The notes beneath the pieces were generated by a model. That model did no database searches, was not told the DNA's origin, and saw nothing but the letters and a program-made list of their open reading frames with translations. A program made the translations under genes and the position numbers. This document shows positions 26,990 to 36,280 of a DNA stretch of 57,279 nucleotides, piece by piece; the stretch's first letter is position 1, and each line of letters opens with the position of its first letter. Origin of the DNA: Chryseosolibacter sp964393795 (GTDB lineage: Bacteria; Bacteroidota; Bacteroidia; Cytophagales; Cyclobacteriaceae); NCBI GenBank assembly GCA_964393795.1, contig CAYMWA010000007.1, positions 1 to 57,279 on the forward strand, in the 5' to 3' direction.

Positions 26990-29494
26990 ATGGATAAAAG
27001 ATATATAATAGCTATGTTCTGTCTTCTCGGTGCACTCATGCTGCTGCCGGGAATACAGGCAACTGCACAGGGCGACCGCGTAACGATTGAATCCGTCGTC
27101 ACAGATGAAGACGGCAATCCGATTGCAGGTGCGCTTGTATATGGCAACGAAGGTTCGGTAGTGGCGAAGACGGACGAGTCGGGTCGATTTTCAATTTCGG
27201 TCCCTGGCAGAAACCGGAACCTTTTGATTGAATCGGACGGCTATGAATCCGCCGTTTTTGGTCCCGGTGATCAAATTCAACTCGTGGCGTCTCCCTTTCA
27301 ATATGGTGAGCGGGATGGTGTCAACATCGCTTTTGGAAAAGTGAAGAAGGGCAATCTCGTAAACGCAGTCACGGTACTCGATACGGAGGAGTTACTGCAT
27401 TATGACAACAACCTGAGTGTTGCATCTGCCATTGCTGGCCGTGTGCCGGGATTGATGGGATCGTCGAACCTTCGCGGATTTGGTAATGCGCTGGTCATCG
27501 TGGACGGTTTGCCGCGCGATATCAATACGGTGAACATGGCGGAGGTTGAGCAAATCACGTTCCTGAAGGATGTGAACTCCAGGATTTTGTACGGCAACCA
27601 GGCGGTAAACGGTGTGATTCAGATCACGACGAAAAGAGGACGGGCACATCGGAAGGATGTTAAGGTGACAGGCTATTACGGCGTGTCTACACCGACCACG
27701 CTGCCCAAATACTTGTCGTCTGCTGACTATGCGACACTCTACAATGAGGCGCGGGTGAATGACGGACGGGCGCCGCAATATACCGATGAGCAGATTGCGA
27801 ATTACCGGTCCGGTAATCCGTACCTTTATCCGAACATGGACTACTACTCCAGTGAATATTTGAGATCGTCCAGGCCTTACTTCAGAGTGATGACCGAGCT
27901 TTCTGGCGGTAACGACATTGCCCGGTACTACACGAACGTTGGATGGAACCAGACTGGAAGCCTGTTTAACTTTGGAGCTGGTGAAGAGGGAAAGCAGAAT
28001 GCCTTTAATGTGCGCGGAAATGTCGACGTGAATGTCAATCACTGGATTACCACGGCCATCGACGGGGCATTTGTTTTGGATATGAATAGAGGGGCCGTTG
28101 GAAATTACTGGGCGGACGCGGCTACACGGAAGCCTAACCTCGTCGCTCCGCTTATCCCGATTGACCTGATTAACCCTGATGACGAATTGCTTATTGCCCG
28201 AAAGAGGGACATTAACGGCAAGTACCTTCCGGGGGGTGACCAGAGTAATCTTTCGAATGCTTTTGCGGATGGTTACCTGGGTGGATATGATGAACTCATT
28301 CAGCGCACCTTCTCCTTTAACAACCGGATCGATTTTGACTTCGAAAAACTGGCGGATATCAAAGGATTAGCGTTCCACACCAACGTCAGCTTTGACCTGT
28401 ATACACGCTACAATCAGTCTATCGATAACGAATATTCGGTATATAAACCTGTGTGGAATGCTGAGGGTGATGCGATCGAAAGCCTCGAAAAATTTGGGAA
28501 CGACGTAAGAAGTGGAGACCAGAACGTGGGAAATGCTTACTACGAACGCAGGTTCGGCTTTTACGGAATGTTGGATTACAACAGAACATTCGACGATCTT
28601 CATTCCGTATCGGCCGCGCTTCTCGGGTTTGCCCACAGGCACAAGACGCAAGGGGCGTTCTGGCCTACGAAAAATGCCAACCTGGGTCTGCGTTTAGCGT
28701 ACACCTATGACAACCGGTACATGGTTGATTTCAGCAGCGCCTATGTTGCGTCTGCCAAGTTGCCCGAAGGCAACCGCGGGGCATTTTCTCCTTCGCTCGG
28801 GCTCGCATGGGTCATCAGTGAGGAGGACTTCCTGTCGGCCTCTTCAGCCATTGATCACCTCAAACTGCGTGTGTCGGGTGGCATTATGAACTCCGACGCG
28901 GGAATCGGCGGTCATTTCTATTATGATAACATCTACCAGTATTCGGGTGGCTTTTCATGGTTTGAAGGGCAATGGAGTAATAATGGCGTAACGGTCCGAC
29001 ACAGTGGCAATCCGAATCTATTCTTTGAGAAACGGAAAGAATTGAACTTCGGGTTTGAAGGCGTATTCTTTGACAACCTGTTGTATGTTGACGCCAACGT
29101 GTTTTCAAGCGTTTACTCCGACCAGGTTACCCAGCCCATGAGCAGGTATCCAAATTACTATACCAACTTTGTCCCGTTTGAGAACGTTGATGAAAATGCG
29201 TATCGCGGTGCTGAACTGGGATTGTCTGTCAACCGGAACATCGGCCAGGTTAACGTGATGCTGGGCGCCAATGTGCTGTATGCCACTTCTGAAGTTCTGA
29301 TAATCGATGTCTATCCCGTAACCGGCACTGGTAAGTTTGTGGATGACGCGGACGAATGGGGTGGAAAGAAGCGTGACGCCATCTATCTTGACTATCAATT
29401 TACAGTGGGCGCTGATACGTTCAGTGCTGCCGATACACTGGTCATCAGAGACCGGGCGATTACTTTACAAACTTTTACGCCCGAACTGTTTTGA
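26990..29494 (+). CDS. SusC-like TonB-dependent receptor with chimeric/truncated C-terminus
   Basis: 834 residues, shorter than the usual 1,000 or so. Signal peptide, a carboxypeptidase-D-like domain (VTDEDGNPIAGALVYG), then a plug domain (AIAGRVPGLMGSSNLRGFG, LVIVDGLPRD, VNGVIQITTKRG), then barrel strands up to about residue 770 (VMLGANVLYATSEVLI). No STN domain. From about 29305 the text no longer fits SusC: FVDDADEWGGKKRDAIYLDYQ and DTLVIRDRAI look like part of a secreted PUL lipoprotein. The final barrel strands and terminal Phe strand are missing. Likely a deletion fusion or a misassembly; a functional barrel is doubtful. Confidence 0.8.
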   Translation: MDKRYIIAMFCLLGALMLLPGIQATAQGDRVTIESVVTDEDGNPIAGALVYGNEGSVVAKTDESGRFSISVPGRNRNLLIESDGYESAVFGPGDQIQLVASPFQYGERDGVNIAFGKVKKGNLVNAVTVLDTEELLHYDNNLSVASAIAGRVPGLMGSSNLRGFGNALVIVDGLPRDINTVNMAEVEQITFLKDVNSRILYGNQAVNGVIQITTKRGRAHRKDVKVTGYYGVSTPTTLPKYLSSADYATLYNEARVNDGRAPQYTDEQIANYRSGNPYLYPNMDYYSSEYLRSSRPYFRVMTELSGGNDIARYYTNVGWNQTGSLFNFGAGEEGKQNAFNVRGNVDVNVNHWITTAIDGAFVLDMNRGAVGNYWADAATRKPNLVAPLIPIDLINPDDELLIARKRDINGKYLPGGDQSNLSNAFADGYLGGYDELIQRTFSFNNRIDFDFEKLADIKGLAFHTNVSFDLYTRYNQSIDNEYSVYKPVWNAEGDAIESLEKFGNDVRSGDQNVGNAYYERRFGFYGMLDYNRTFDDLHSVSAALLGFAHRHKTQGAFWPTKNANLGLRLAYTYDNRYMVDFSSAYVASAKLPEGNRGAFSPSLGLAWVISEEDFLSASSAIDHLKLRVSGGIMNSDAGIGGHFYYDNIYQYSGGFSWFEGQWSNNGVTVRHSGNPNLFFEKRKELNFGFEGVFFDNLLYVDANVFSSVYSDQVTQPMSRYPNYYTNFVPFENVDENAYRGAELGLSVNRNIGQVNVMLGANVLYATSEVLIIDVYPVTGTGKFVDDADEWGGKKRDAIYLDYQFTVGADTFSAADTLVIRDRAITLQTFTPELF

Positions 29495-29509
29495 TAAACC
29501 GTGCCTGGG

Positions 29510-29542
29510 AAGTGTGTATTGTGCTTGAAACAATACACACTT
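29510..29542. repeat. 13-bp perfect inverted repeat with 7-nt loop
   Basis: AAGTGTGTATTGT (29510-29522) and ACAATACACACTT (29530-29542) are exact reverse complements around the loop GCTTGAA. It lies just after the SusC-2 stop codon and before GH5. It could act as an attenuator, a terminator without a long T-run, or mark a rearrangement junction. Confidence 0.85.
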
Positions 29543-29649
29543 TCACGGGTGCGATTTGCCTTTTTGAATACAACCACAACTACTTTATCGACCAATCGTC
29601 GGGGGCGAACAAGCCGCTTGTGAATCCCACTTATGATACGGAAATTTAG
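29521..29649 (+). pseudogene. 3' remnant of an unidentified PUL protein
   Basis: In a frame different from the SusC-2 frame, the sequence ends with a protein-like tail, FEYNHNYFIDQSSGANKPLV and NPTYDTEI, closing at TAG 29647-29649 and overlapping the GH5 start by 17 bp. It looks like the true C-terminus of a secreted lipoprotein whose upstream part may be the odd tail now fused to SusC-2, with a frameshift near the inverted repeat. No family assigned. Confidence 0.5.
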
Positions 29650-30784
29650 CCTTTGTACCCTCGCCCTTCTCTGGCTATGTGCGTTCACAGCCATGGGTCA
29701 GTCATCGGGAACGGCGTCCTCATCTGTGATGAGCGCTCCTGATTCAGCCGTCTTCGCCAGACATCGGCCGGAGCCGGCCATGGTGCGTGGCTTTACCTTC
29801 CGTGAGCGCATGAGTCAGCAAGATTATCATGACGCGCGGGCGTGGGGCGCCAATGTGGTGCGACTGCATCTTGCCCCTTCGCGATTTGCCCAACGCGCCG
29901 GGAAAGAATTTTTTGAAGCATTGCCGGCGTACCTTGATCAACTTGAACAACAGGTTCAGTACGCGAAAACCGCAGAACTGAAAGTGGTTCTCGACCTTCA
30001 CTTCCCGCCTTTCACTGACGCGAAGAATATTGATTATCCCGAGTTCTGGGAGCGCGACGACCTTGAAGAACCATTTTGCCGCGTGTGGCGGGAAATAGCA
30101 AAACGCTTTCTTCCATACCGGGATGTCATTTGGGGTTATGATCTCCTCAATGAACCGCTGGACAGAACGCAACTCCCCGGCGTTGCTAAACAGTGGCGGC
30201 CAATTGCTGAAAAGATCATCGCGGCCATCAGAGAGATCGACAGAGAGACATGGATCATTTTTGAACCGGGTCCAGGCAGTCTGTTCAACGGATTCAGAGG
30301 CCTGGAACCTTTTGCTGATCCACGTATAATTTACAGTGCCCACTTCTACTATCCCCAGGAGTTTACCCATCAGGGTGTGGAAAACATCGAAGGAACGGAC
30401 CTGGCCAAGGCGATGGAGGAAATTAACCTGGAGTACCCGTCCACCGAAGGACGCTACACATGGAACAAGGAACGCTTTGAAAGGATACTTAGAAGTGCAG
30501 ATGAGTTTGAAGCGCGCTGGAAGGTGCCGATCTACGTCGGTGAGTTCAGTGTCATCCGCTGGGCGCCGAAAGAGTCAGCCTTGCGCTGGCTGAAGGACGT
30601 GATCGACCTGTTTGAAGAACGTGAGTGGTCATGGTCCTATCATGCGTTCCGCGAGTTTCAGGGGTGGAGTCTTGAACACGATGAAAACTATTGGCAGCGA
30701 AGCATGCCAAGACCCGAACCAGTGAATTATGAAACTGAAAGAGGAAAGCTGGTGAAGTCGTATTTCGAACGGAATGAAAATTAA
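29633..30784 (+). CDS. GH5-family glycoside hydrolase (cellulase-type), secreted
   Basis: 383 residues with a signal peptide (LALLWLCAFTAMGQ). A (beta/alpha)8 GH5 fold is indicated by ANVVRLHL, VVLDLHFPP, then YDLLNEPLD with acid/base Glu174 and IYVGEFSVIRW with nucleophile Glu304; SAHFYYPQEFTH supplies the conserved active-site aromatics. GH5 enzymes cut beta-linked glucans, mannans or xylans; subfamily and substrate are not readable. It starts inside the tail of the preceding remnant and ends the receptor part of the PUL. Confidence 0.93.
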   Translation: MIRKFSLCTLALLWLCAFTAMGQSSGTASSSVMSAPDSAVFARHRPEPAMVRGFTFRERMSQQDYHDARAWGANVVRLHLAPSRFAQRAGKEFFEALPAYLDQLEQQVQYAKTAELKVVLDLHFPPFTDAKNIDYPEFWERDDLEEPFCRVWREIAKRFLPYRDVIWGYDLLNEPLDRTQLPGVAKQWRPIAEKIIAAIREIDRETWIIFEPGPGSLFNGFRGLEPFADPRIIYSAHFYYPQEFTHQGVENIEGTDLAKAMEEINLEYPSTEGRYTWNKERFERILRSADEFEARWKVPIYVGEFSVIRWAPKESALRWLKDVIDLFEEREWSWSYHAFREFQGWSLEHDENYWQRSMPRPEPVNYETERGKLVKSYFERNEN

Positions 30785-30847
30785 GACGGACGGGGCGCTC
30801 GTGTTGCAAGAATGTTACTACGTAAAATCGAAATTAATTTAGTTACC

Positions 30848-31960
30848 ATGACGAACGTTTTAAGGGATTCAATTAGGTTTTTTCTGTCGGGCCGGATTTT
30901 ACTCACGGTGGCGATTATCGCGTCAATTTGTGTTCAGGATGGCCTGGCGCAAATGAGGGTAGGCGCTTATTATTTTGACGGATGGTCTGGCAAGAATCGA
31001 CACGCTGACGATCCCAATGAGCCCTGGGCAAAGAATGCGCCGACGCACTTGACACGGCGCTTTGTTGAAGAGTTTTCTGAACGTGAACCGGTTTGGGGAT
31101 GGCGCAACGATTCGCAAGAGATTATGGAACGCCAGATTGATCTGGCTGCCGATAATGGCATTGAGTTCTTTTTGTTTTGCTGGTATTGGAGAGATACCAA
31201 AGGTCCCCTTAATCCTGAGGCGATTAAGAATCTTCCACATCATACCAGTCTGAATCTTTATCTGAAGGCGAAGAACAAGCACCGCATAAAGTTTAGCCTG
31301 CTCGTGGCGAACCACGGCGGATCTGAAATTATCGGGCCCGACAACTGGGGTGACGCGGTGGAGTTTTGGAAGCCGTACTTCGACGATCCTCAATTTGTCA
31401 AAGTTGACGGGAAGCCCTTCATTGTTATTTTCAACACAGGAGGAATTGAGAATGAGGGCCTGGCGCGCATGCAGTCTGTTGCAAAGAAGGCCGGTCTCCC
31501 GGGGCTCTCGATAGCGGGTTGCGCAAACACTGCAGGTAAAGACTTTACGCATAGAACACATTATAACATTGTGCCGGGATACGCTGCCGGTTCGGAAGAG
31601 CACCCTTATTCAAAACTTGTCGAGGCGCATAAGGAACGATGGGAAGGTACTCCTGAACAGCCTTACATTCCGGAAATCACTGTGGGCTGGGACAAGCGCC
31701 CGTGGGAGGGACCGCAAGGGTTAAATCAAAAGCCGGGATATTATTATCCCAACCGGACACCAAAGGCGTTTGCCGGATTCCTTAATGCTGCAGACCAGTG
31801 GATGGATGAACACCCCAATGAAACAACGAAGGAACGGATTGTTCTCGTCTATGCATGGAATGAACTTGGTGAAGGCGGATACCTGGTGCCCACGAAGGCC
31901 GATCCGAAAGCGAAGTATTTGAAAACCATCAAAAAAGTTGTCAAAAAAACCAACAAGTAA
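30848..31960 (+). CDS. GH99-like/WbsX-type (PF14307) secreted protein, copy 1
   Basis: 370 residues from the ATG at 30848, which opens NVLRDSIRFFLSGRILLTVAIIASICVQDGLAQ, a signal peptide. The mature protein begins MRVGAYYFDGWSG. WbsX/GH99-like marks: PVWGWRNDSQEIMERQIDLAADNGIEFFLFCWYW and the late YAWNELGEGGYLVPT, a candidate carboxylate site. GH99 enzymes act on alpha-mannosides by an endo mechanism; activity of PUL-encoded WbsX members is poorly known. The C-terminus is lysine-rich (KTIKKVVKKTNK). Close paralogue of the next gene. Confidence 0.85.
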   Translation: MTNVLRDSIRFFLSGRILLTVAIIASICVQDGLAQMRVGAYYFDGWSGKNRHADDPNEPWAKNAPTHLTRRFVEEFSEREPVWGWRNDSQEIMERQIDLAADNGIEFFLFCWYWRDTKGPLNPEAIKNLPHHTSLNLYLKAKNKHRIKFSLLVANHGGSEIIGPDNWGDAVEFWKPYFDDPQFVKVDGKPFIVIFNTGGIENEGLARMQSVAKKAGLPGLSIAGCANTAGKDFTHRTHYNIVPGYAAGSEEHPYSKLVEAHKERWEGTPEQPYIPEITVGWDKRPWEGPQGLNQKPGYYYPNRTPKAFAGFLNAADQWMDEHPNETTKERIVLVYAWNELGEGGYLVPTKADPKAKYLKTIKKVVKKTNK

Positions 31961-32032
31961 TTCCGCAGGGAGAACACGATCTTTTGACATGGGTTGCCAT
32001 TAGTATAGTATGTTAAATACGCAATTATTCAT

Positions 32033-33148
32033 ATGATGTTGAACGTTTTAAGAAATTCATTTAATCATTTATTTTCGCGACGCGTCCTGATGATAGCGGC
32101 GATCATTGCCGCAATAGGTATCCAGGATAGCTGGGCGCAAATGAAGGTCGGTGCCTATTATTTTGACGGGTGGTCTGGAAAAAACCGCCATGCCGACGAC
32201 CCTAATGAACCATGGGCAAAAGACGCGCCCTCTCATTTGACAAGACGGTTTGTTGAAGAGTTCCCTGAGCGCGAGCCTGTTTGGGGATGGCGCAATGATG
32301 CGCAGGAGATCATGGAACGCCAGATCGACCTTGCTGCCGACAATGGTATCGAATTCTTTCTTTTTTGCTGGTACTGGAGAGACAACAAAGGACCGATCAA
32401 CCCCGAGGCTATTCACAATCTCTCGCTACATACAAGCCTCAATCTTTACCTGAAGGCGAAGAACAAGCACCGGGTGAAGTTCAGTCTGCTTGTCGCCAAT
32501 CACGGTGGATCAGAAATCATTGGACCGGAGAACTGGGGGAAGGCTACCGAGTTCTGGATGCCCTACTTCAACGATCCGCAGTTCGTGAAGGTTGATGGCA
32601 AGCCGTTTATCGTGATTTTCAGCGCGGGCGGAATCCAAAACGAAGACCTCGAGCGCATGCAGTCGGTGGCCAAAAGGGAAGGGCTGCCGGGCCTTTCGAT
32701 CGCAGGCTGTGGAAATACGGCTGAAAAGAATTTCACCCATAGAACACACTATAATATTGTCCCCGGCTACGCTGCCGGCTCGGAAGAACATCATTACTCG
32801 GAGTTGGTGGATGCCCACAAGCGCCAATGGAAAGGTACGCCTCAGCAGCCTTACATTCCCGAGATCACCGTGGGTTGGGACAAACGCCCATGGGAAGGAC
32901 AAGCAGGTTCAAATCAAAACCCGGGATACTATTTTACAAGCAGGACACCGAAGGCATTTGCCGGATTTCTTAACGATGCGAACACATGGATGAATGAACA
33001 TCCCGATGCAACGACAAAAGAACGTGTCGTGCTTGTCTATGCCTGGAACGAACTCGGAGAAGGGGGGTACCTGGTGCCCACAAAGGGTGATCCCAAAGCA
33101 AAGTATTTGAAGACGATTAAGAAGGTCGTTAAAAAAACAAACAGGTAG
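32033..33148 (+). CDS. GH99-like/WbsX-type secreted protein, copy 2
   Basis: 371 residues; ATG at 32033 or 32036. Same architecture as copy 1 and very similar along the whole length, with matching active-site text (FCWYWRDNKGP, YAWNELGEGGYLVPT) and the same KTIKKVVKKTN tail. Many silent differences separate the two genes, so this is an older tandem duplication, not a recent one or an assembly copy. Differences cluster in the signal peptide and a few loops (for example GNTAEKNFTHR versus ANTAGKDFTHR). Confidence 0.85.
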   Translation: MMLNVLRNSFNHLFSRRVLMIAAIIAAIGIQDSWAQMKVGAYYFDGWSGKNRHADDPNEPWAKDAPSHLTRRFVEEFPEREPVWGWRNDAQEIMERQIDLAADNGIEFFLFCWYWRDNKGPINPEAIHNLSLHTSLNLYLKAKNKHRVKFSLLVANHGGSEIIGPENWGKATEFWMPYFNDPQFVKVDGKPFIVIFSAGGIQNEDLERMQSVAKREGLPGLSIAGCGNTAEKNFTHRTHYNIVPGYAAGSEEHHYSELVDAHKRQWKGTPQQPYIPEITVGWDKRPWEGQAGSNQNPGYYFTSRTPKAFAGFLNDANTWMNEHPDATTKERVVLVYAWNELGEGGYLVPTKGDPKAKYLKTIKKVVKKTNR

Positions 33149-33215
33149 CTTTTCGGAAAGCGTAATCGCCCGAAAGAGCCTGCCCACAGCTAATTGCCAC
33201 TATAACTAAAATGCC

Positions 33216-34310
33216 ATGAAATATCTTGCAACCGCAATTTTACTCCTTGGATTTTTGGCCGATACTACGGCTCAAAAATTTACGCTCGCCGTCTACCCGG
33301 ATACACAAGCGGAGGTATCCTCGAAGAATGAGATGTTCTTTCCCCGCTTTGATTGGATAGTGAAGAGTCGGGATTCCCTGAATATTCCGATGGTCATCGG
33401 GGTAGGAGACCTTACGAATTTCGATAATTACAACCACTGGGAAGTCGCAAGCCGGGGATACGAGTTGTTCGACCTCCATCAGATTCCATATTCCATCGTA
33501 CTGGGTAACCATGATACCGAGGCGGTAGGTGTGTATACAGGAAGTGCCGCACCTGGAAATGTAAATCAGAACCTGAGAAAAACGCACAAGTTTAATTCGT
33601 ACTTCCCGCAGTCGCGGTTTCCGAATCTCCGCGGCGTATATGAGCCCGGAAAATCCGACAACGCCTACTACACGTTCAAGGTAGAAGATACCAACTGGTT
33701 GGTCATTGCGCTCGAGTTCTGCCCTCGCCAGGGACCCCTCAACTGGGCTGCAGATCTGTGCAAGGAGTTCTATGATTACAATGTGATTATCACCACCCAC
33801 TATTACCTGACGCCGCGCGGTGAAATCGCCGAGTCTAACGCAGGGTACGGCGACTTCAGTCCCCAAATGATATTCAGCCGAGTGGTGAGACCGAATCCAA
33901 ACGTACGGCTTGTACTCAGCGGACACGTTTCTTCTACGGCCTGGAGAGTGGATGAGATAGCAGGCGGTAACAAAGTCTATTCAATATTGCAAAACTATCA
34001 GAACGACGACTTTGGAGGCGGATACATCCGTCTGTTGACAATTGATGTTGATAAGGGAACCATTCACGCAAGCATGTACTCGCCTTACTACAACAAGACG
34101 CGTGACGATCGCTCCAAGTTTGTTATCGAAGGCGTCTCCTTTATCAATAACGCTGAAAGCCAGGAGAAAGGCATAAAAGCCTATCAGGAGAAGGTGCGAC
34201 TGGAAAGAGAGAAGTGGGAGAGAGAAAACCCGGAAGAAGCCGCACGCCAGCGACGCGAACGTGAGGAACGTATGAGAAGACGCCAGCAGGCTGCCCCCAA
34301 CCGGAACTAG
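33216..34310 (+). CDS. secreted calcineurin-like metallophosphoesterase with charged tail
   Basis: 364 residues with a signal peptide (LLLGFLADTTAQ). Metallophosphoesterase motifs in order: VYPDTQ (first metal residue; Gln replaces the usual His), GVGDLTNF, LGNHDTE, ITTHYYLT and LSGHVSST, where the usual GHxH is reduced to one His. Residues about 310-364 form a strongly charged helical tail rich in E and R. It lies inside the glycan operon; it may remove phosphate from glycans or nucleotides, but the substrate is unknown. Confidence 0.87.
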   Translation: MKYLATAILLLGFLADTTAQKFTLAVYPDTQAEVSSKNEMFFPRFDWIVKSRDSLNIPMVIGVGDLTNFDNYNHWEVASRGYELFDLHQIPYSIVLGNHDTEAVGVYTGSAAPGNVNQNLRKTHKFNSYFPQSRFPNLRGVYEPGKSDNAYYTFKVEDTNWLVIALEFCPRQGPLNWAADLCKEFYDYNVIITTHYYLTPRGEIAESNAGYGDFSPQMIFSRVVRPNPNVRLVLSGHVSSTAWRVDEIAGGNKVYSILQNYQNDDFGGGYIRLLTIDVDKGTIHASMYSPYYNKTRDDRSKFVIEGVSFINNAESQEKGIKAYQEKVRLEREKWERENPEEAARQRREREERMRRRQQAAPNRN

Positions 34311-34358
34311 TGTGCCGGGAAGGTGAAGAGGCTGTGTGAGTTATAAACAGGATCAGTA

Positions 34359-36224
34359 ATGAAAAAATCAATCTATACTTTTGTGTTGCTCGTGTCGCTG
34401 CCCTTCTGTGTGGCAGCGCAAAAAAAAGATGCGGTAATCCATGACAAGCTTTATCCCGCCAGCAAAGCGGTGCCCGAGGGGCACATTAAGGTGAAGCTTG
34501 ACCAGTCTTATGAGAACCGGATTCTCGCACAGGATGTCGACCACCTGATTGAACCATTCAGAAATCGCACGGAGTCGCGATTGTGGCAAAGCGAATTCTG
34601 GGGAAAATGGTTTACGTCAGCGGTGCTCGCCTACCGGTATCGCCCTGAGCCGAAATTGGAAAAGGTGCTCGAAGGTGCCGTTGATGGGTTGATCAAAACC
34701 CAGACGCCCGATGGGTATATCGGGAACTACCGGCCGGAGAGTCACCTGGAGCAGTGGGACATCTGGGGACGCAAGTATACGATGCTCGGATTGCTGGACT
34801 ATTACGAGTTGACTAAAGATAAGGCCAGTCTCGCTTCCGCGAGGAAGGTGGCAGATCATCTCATGAAGGAGATCGCGGAACGTGATGGCCTTGTCGTCAC
34901 CAAAGGAAACTATCGGGGTATGGCCGCATCGTCCGTGCTTGAACCGATCATGAAACTCTATCGCCTTACGAAGGATGAAAAGTATTTGAACTTTGCGAAG
35001 GACATCGTCAGGCAATGGGAAACGCCTCAAGGACCGCAGTTGATCAGCAAAGCCAGCGTGGATGTAAGTAAGCGCTTTCCCAGACCACAGCGATGGTATA
35101 GCCCTGAACAGGGCCAGAAAGCCTACGAAATGATGTCTTGCTATGAAGGCTTGCTTGAGTTGTATCGCATCACTGGAGAGCCGACCTACAAACGGGCCGT
35201 CGAGGAGACCTGGCAAAACATCAAGGATACAGAAATCAATATCGCAGGGTCAGGCGCCTCCGAAGAGATGTGGTTCGGCGGAGCCGCCCGACAGACCATT
35301 CCGGTTGCCCATTTTCAGGAAACTTGTGTGACCGTTACCTGGATCAAACTGAATCAACAATTGCTGCGCCTCACTGGCGAAGCAAAGTATGCGGATGAAA
35401 TTGAGCGCGCTTACTATAACGCTTTGCTCGGCTCGTTGAACTACGATGCATCGGACTGGGCCAAGTACACGCCGCTCATCGGACAACGCCTGCCGGGTAG
35501 CGGGCAATGCGGCATGGATCTGAATTGCTGTAACGCGAGTGGTCCCCGCGGTCAGTTTACGATCCCGCTCACCACAGTGATGGGTTCCGCAGAGGGAGTA
35601 TCCATTAATTTCTATATTCCGGGACGCTACACCGTCAAGACCCCACGAGGCAGAGACGTTGCCGTAGTGCAGGAGACGGACTACCCGTCTTCCGGAAAGA
35701 TCCGGATCAAATTGGCGATGGATCGGCCTGAGGAGATGACCGTTGCACTGCGCATCCCTGCATGGAGCACAAAGAATTCACTTACGGTCAACGGCGAAGC
35801 TCAGTCGAACGTCAATGCCGGAACCTACACGCTTAAGAGAAAATGGTCGGCCGATGATGTCATCGAGCTTGATCTCGATATGCGGGGACGGGTAATCACC
35901 CACGGCAATGACGATCGCAAATTTATGGCCATCGAACGCGGTCCGATTGTGCTGGCGATGGACTCCAGGTTCCCCGGCCCTCCGCTGATGACCATCAACA
36001 GACCGATGGCCGATGCGGATGGGTATATTGATTTGGTTCCTGTAGAGACTGCACAAAAAGATAATATCTGGCTGCACTTCAAAGCGAAGTTCCGCCCTGA
36101 ATCTTATAAGGAGATGGCCGCTGATCCGGTCGATATCCACCTGTGCGACTATGCATCTGCCGGCAACGGCATTGAGCAGTCTGTCTTCAATGTCTGGTTT
36201 CCGCAATTGTACAGCGGACGCTGA
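34359..36224 (+). CDS. GH127-type (DUF1680) beta-L-arabinofuranosidase-like glycoside hydrolase
   Basis: 621 residues with a signal peptide. An (alpha/alpha)6 barrel region covers residues 45-400 and beta-rich domains follow. The zinc-cysteine active site of GH127 is visible: Glu321 and Cys323 in FQETCVTVTW, plus Cys390 and Cys391 in DLNCCNASGPRG, in which the second cysteine is the expected nucleophile. GH127/GH146 members remove L-arabinofuranose or related sugars. It fits a PUL for an arabinose-bearing, sulfated glycan, but related DUF1680 enzymes have other specificities. Confidence 0.88.
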   Translation: MKKSIYTFVLLVSLPFCVAAQKKDAVIHDKLYPASKAVPEGHIKVKLDQSYENRILAQDVDHLIEPFRNRTESRLWQSEFWGKWFTSAVLAYRYRPEPKLEKVLEGAVDGLIKTQTPDGYIGNYRPESHLEQWDIWGRKYTMLGLLDYYELTKDKASLASARKVADHLMKEIAERDGLVVTKGNYRGMAASSVLEPIMKLYRLTKDEKYLNFAKDIVRQWETPQGPQLISKASVDVSKRFPRPQRWYSPEQGQKAYEMMSCYEGLLELYRITGEPTYKRAVEETWQNIKDTEINIAGSGASEEMWFGGAARQTIPVAHFQETCVTVTWIKLNQQLLRLTGEAKYADEIERAYYNALLGSLNYDASDWAKYTPLIGQRLPGSGQCGMDLNCCNASGPRGQFTIPLTTVMGSAEGVSINFYIPGRYTVKTPRGRDVAVVQETDYPSSGKIRIKLAMDRPEEMTVALRIPAWSTKNSLTVNGEAQSNVNAGTYTLKRKWSADDVIELDLDMRGRVITHGNDDRKFMAIERGPIVLAMDSRFPGPPLMTINRPMADADGYIDLVPVETAQKDNIWLHFKAKFRPESYKEMAADPVDIHLCDYASAGNGIEQSVFNVWFPQLYSGR

Positions 36225-36280
36225 TGTTGGAAGATGTTGGGATTTTATATAAATAGAGAAACAAATCATCCCCAAACCCA

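Noticed and set aside
29510..29542. Insertion-sequence end
   Set aside because: No transposase and no matching second end; the repeat is a single compact hairpin.
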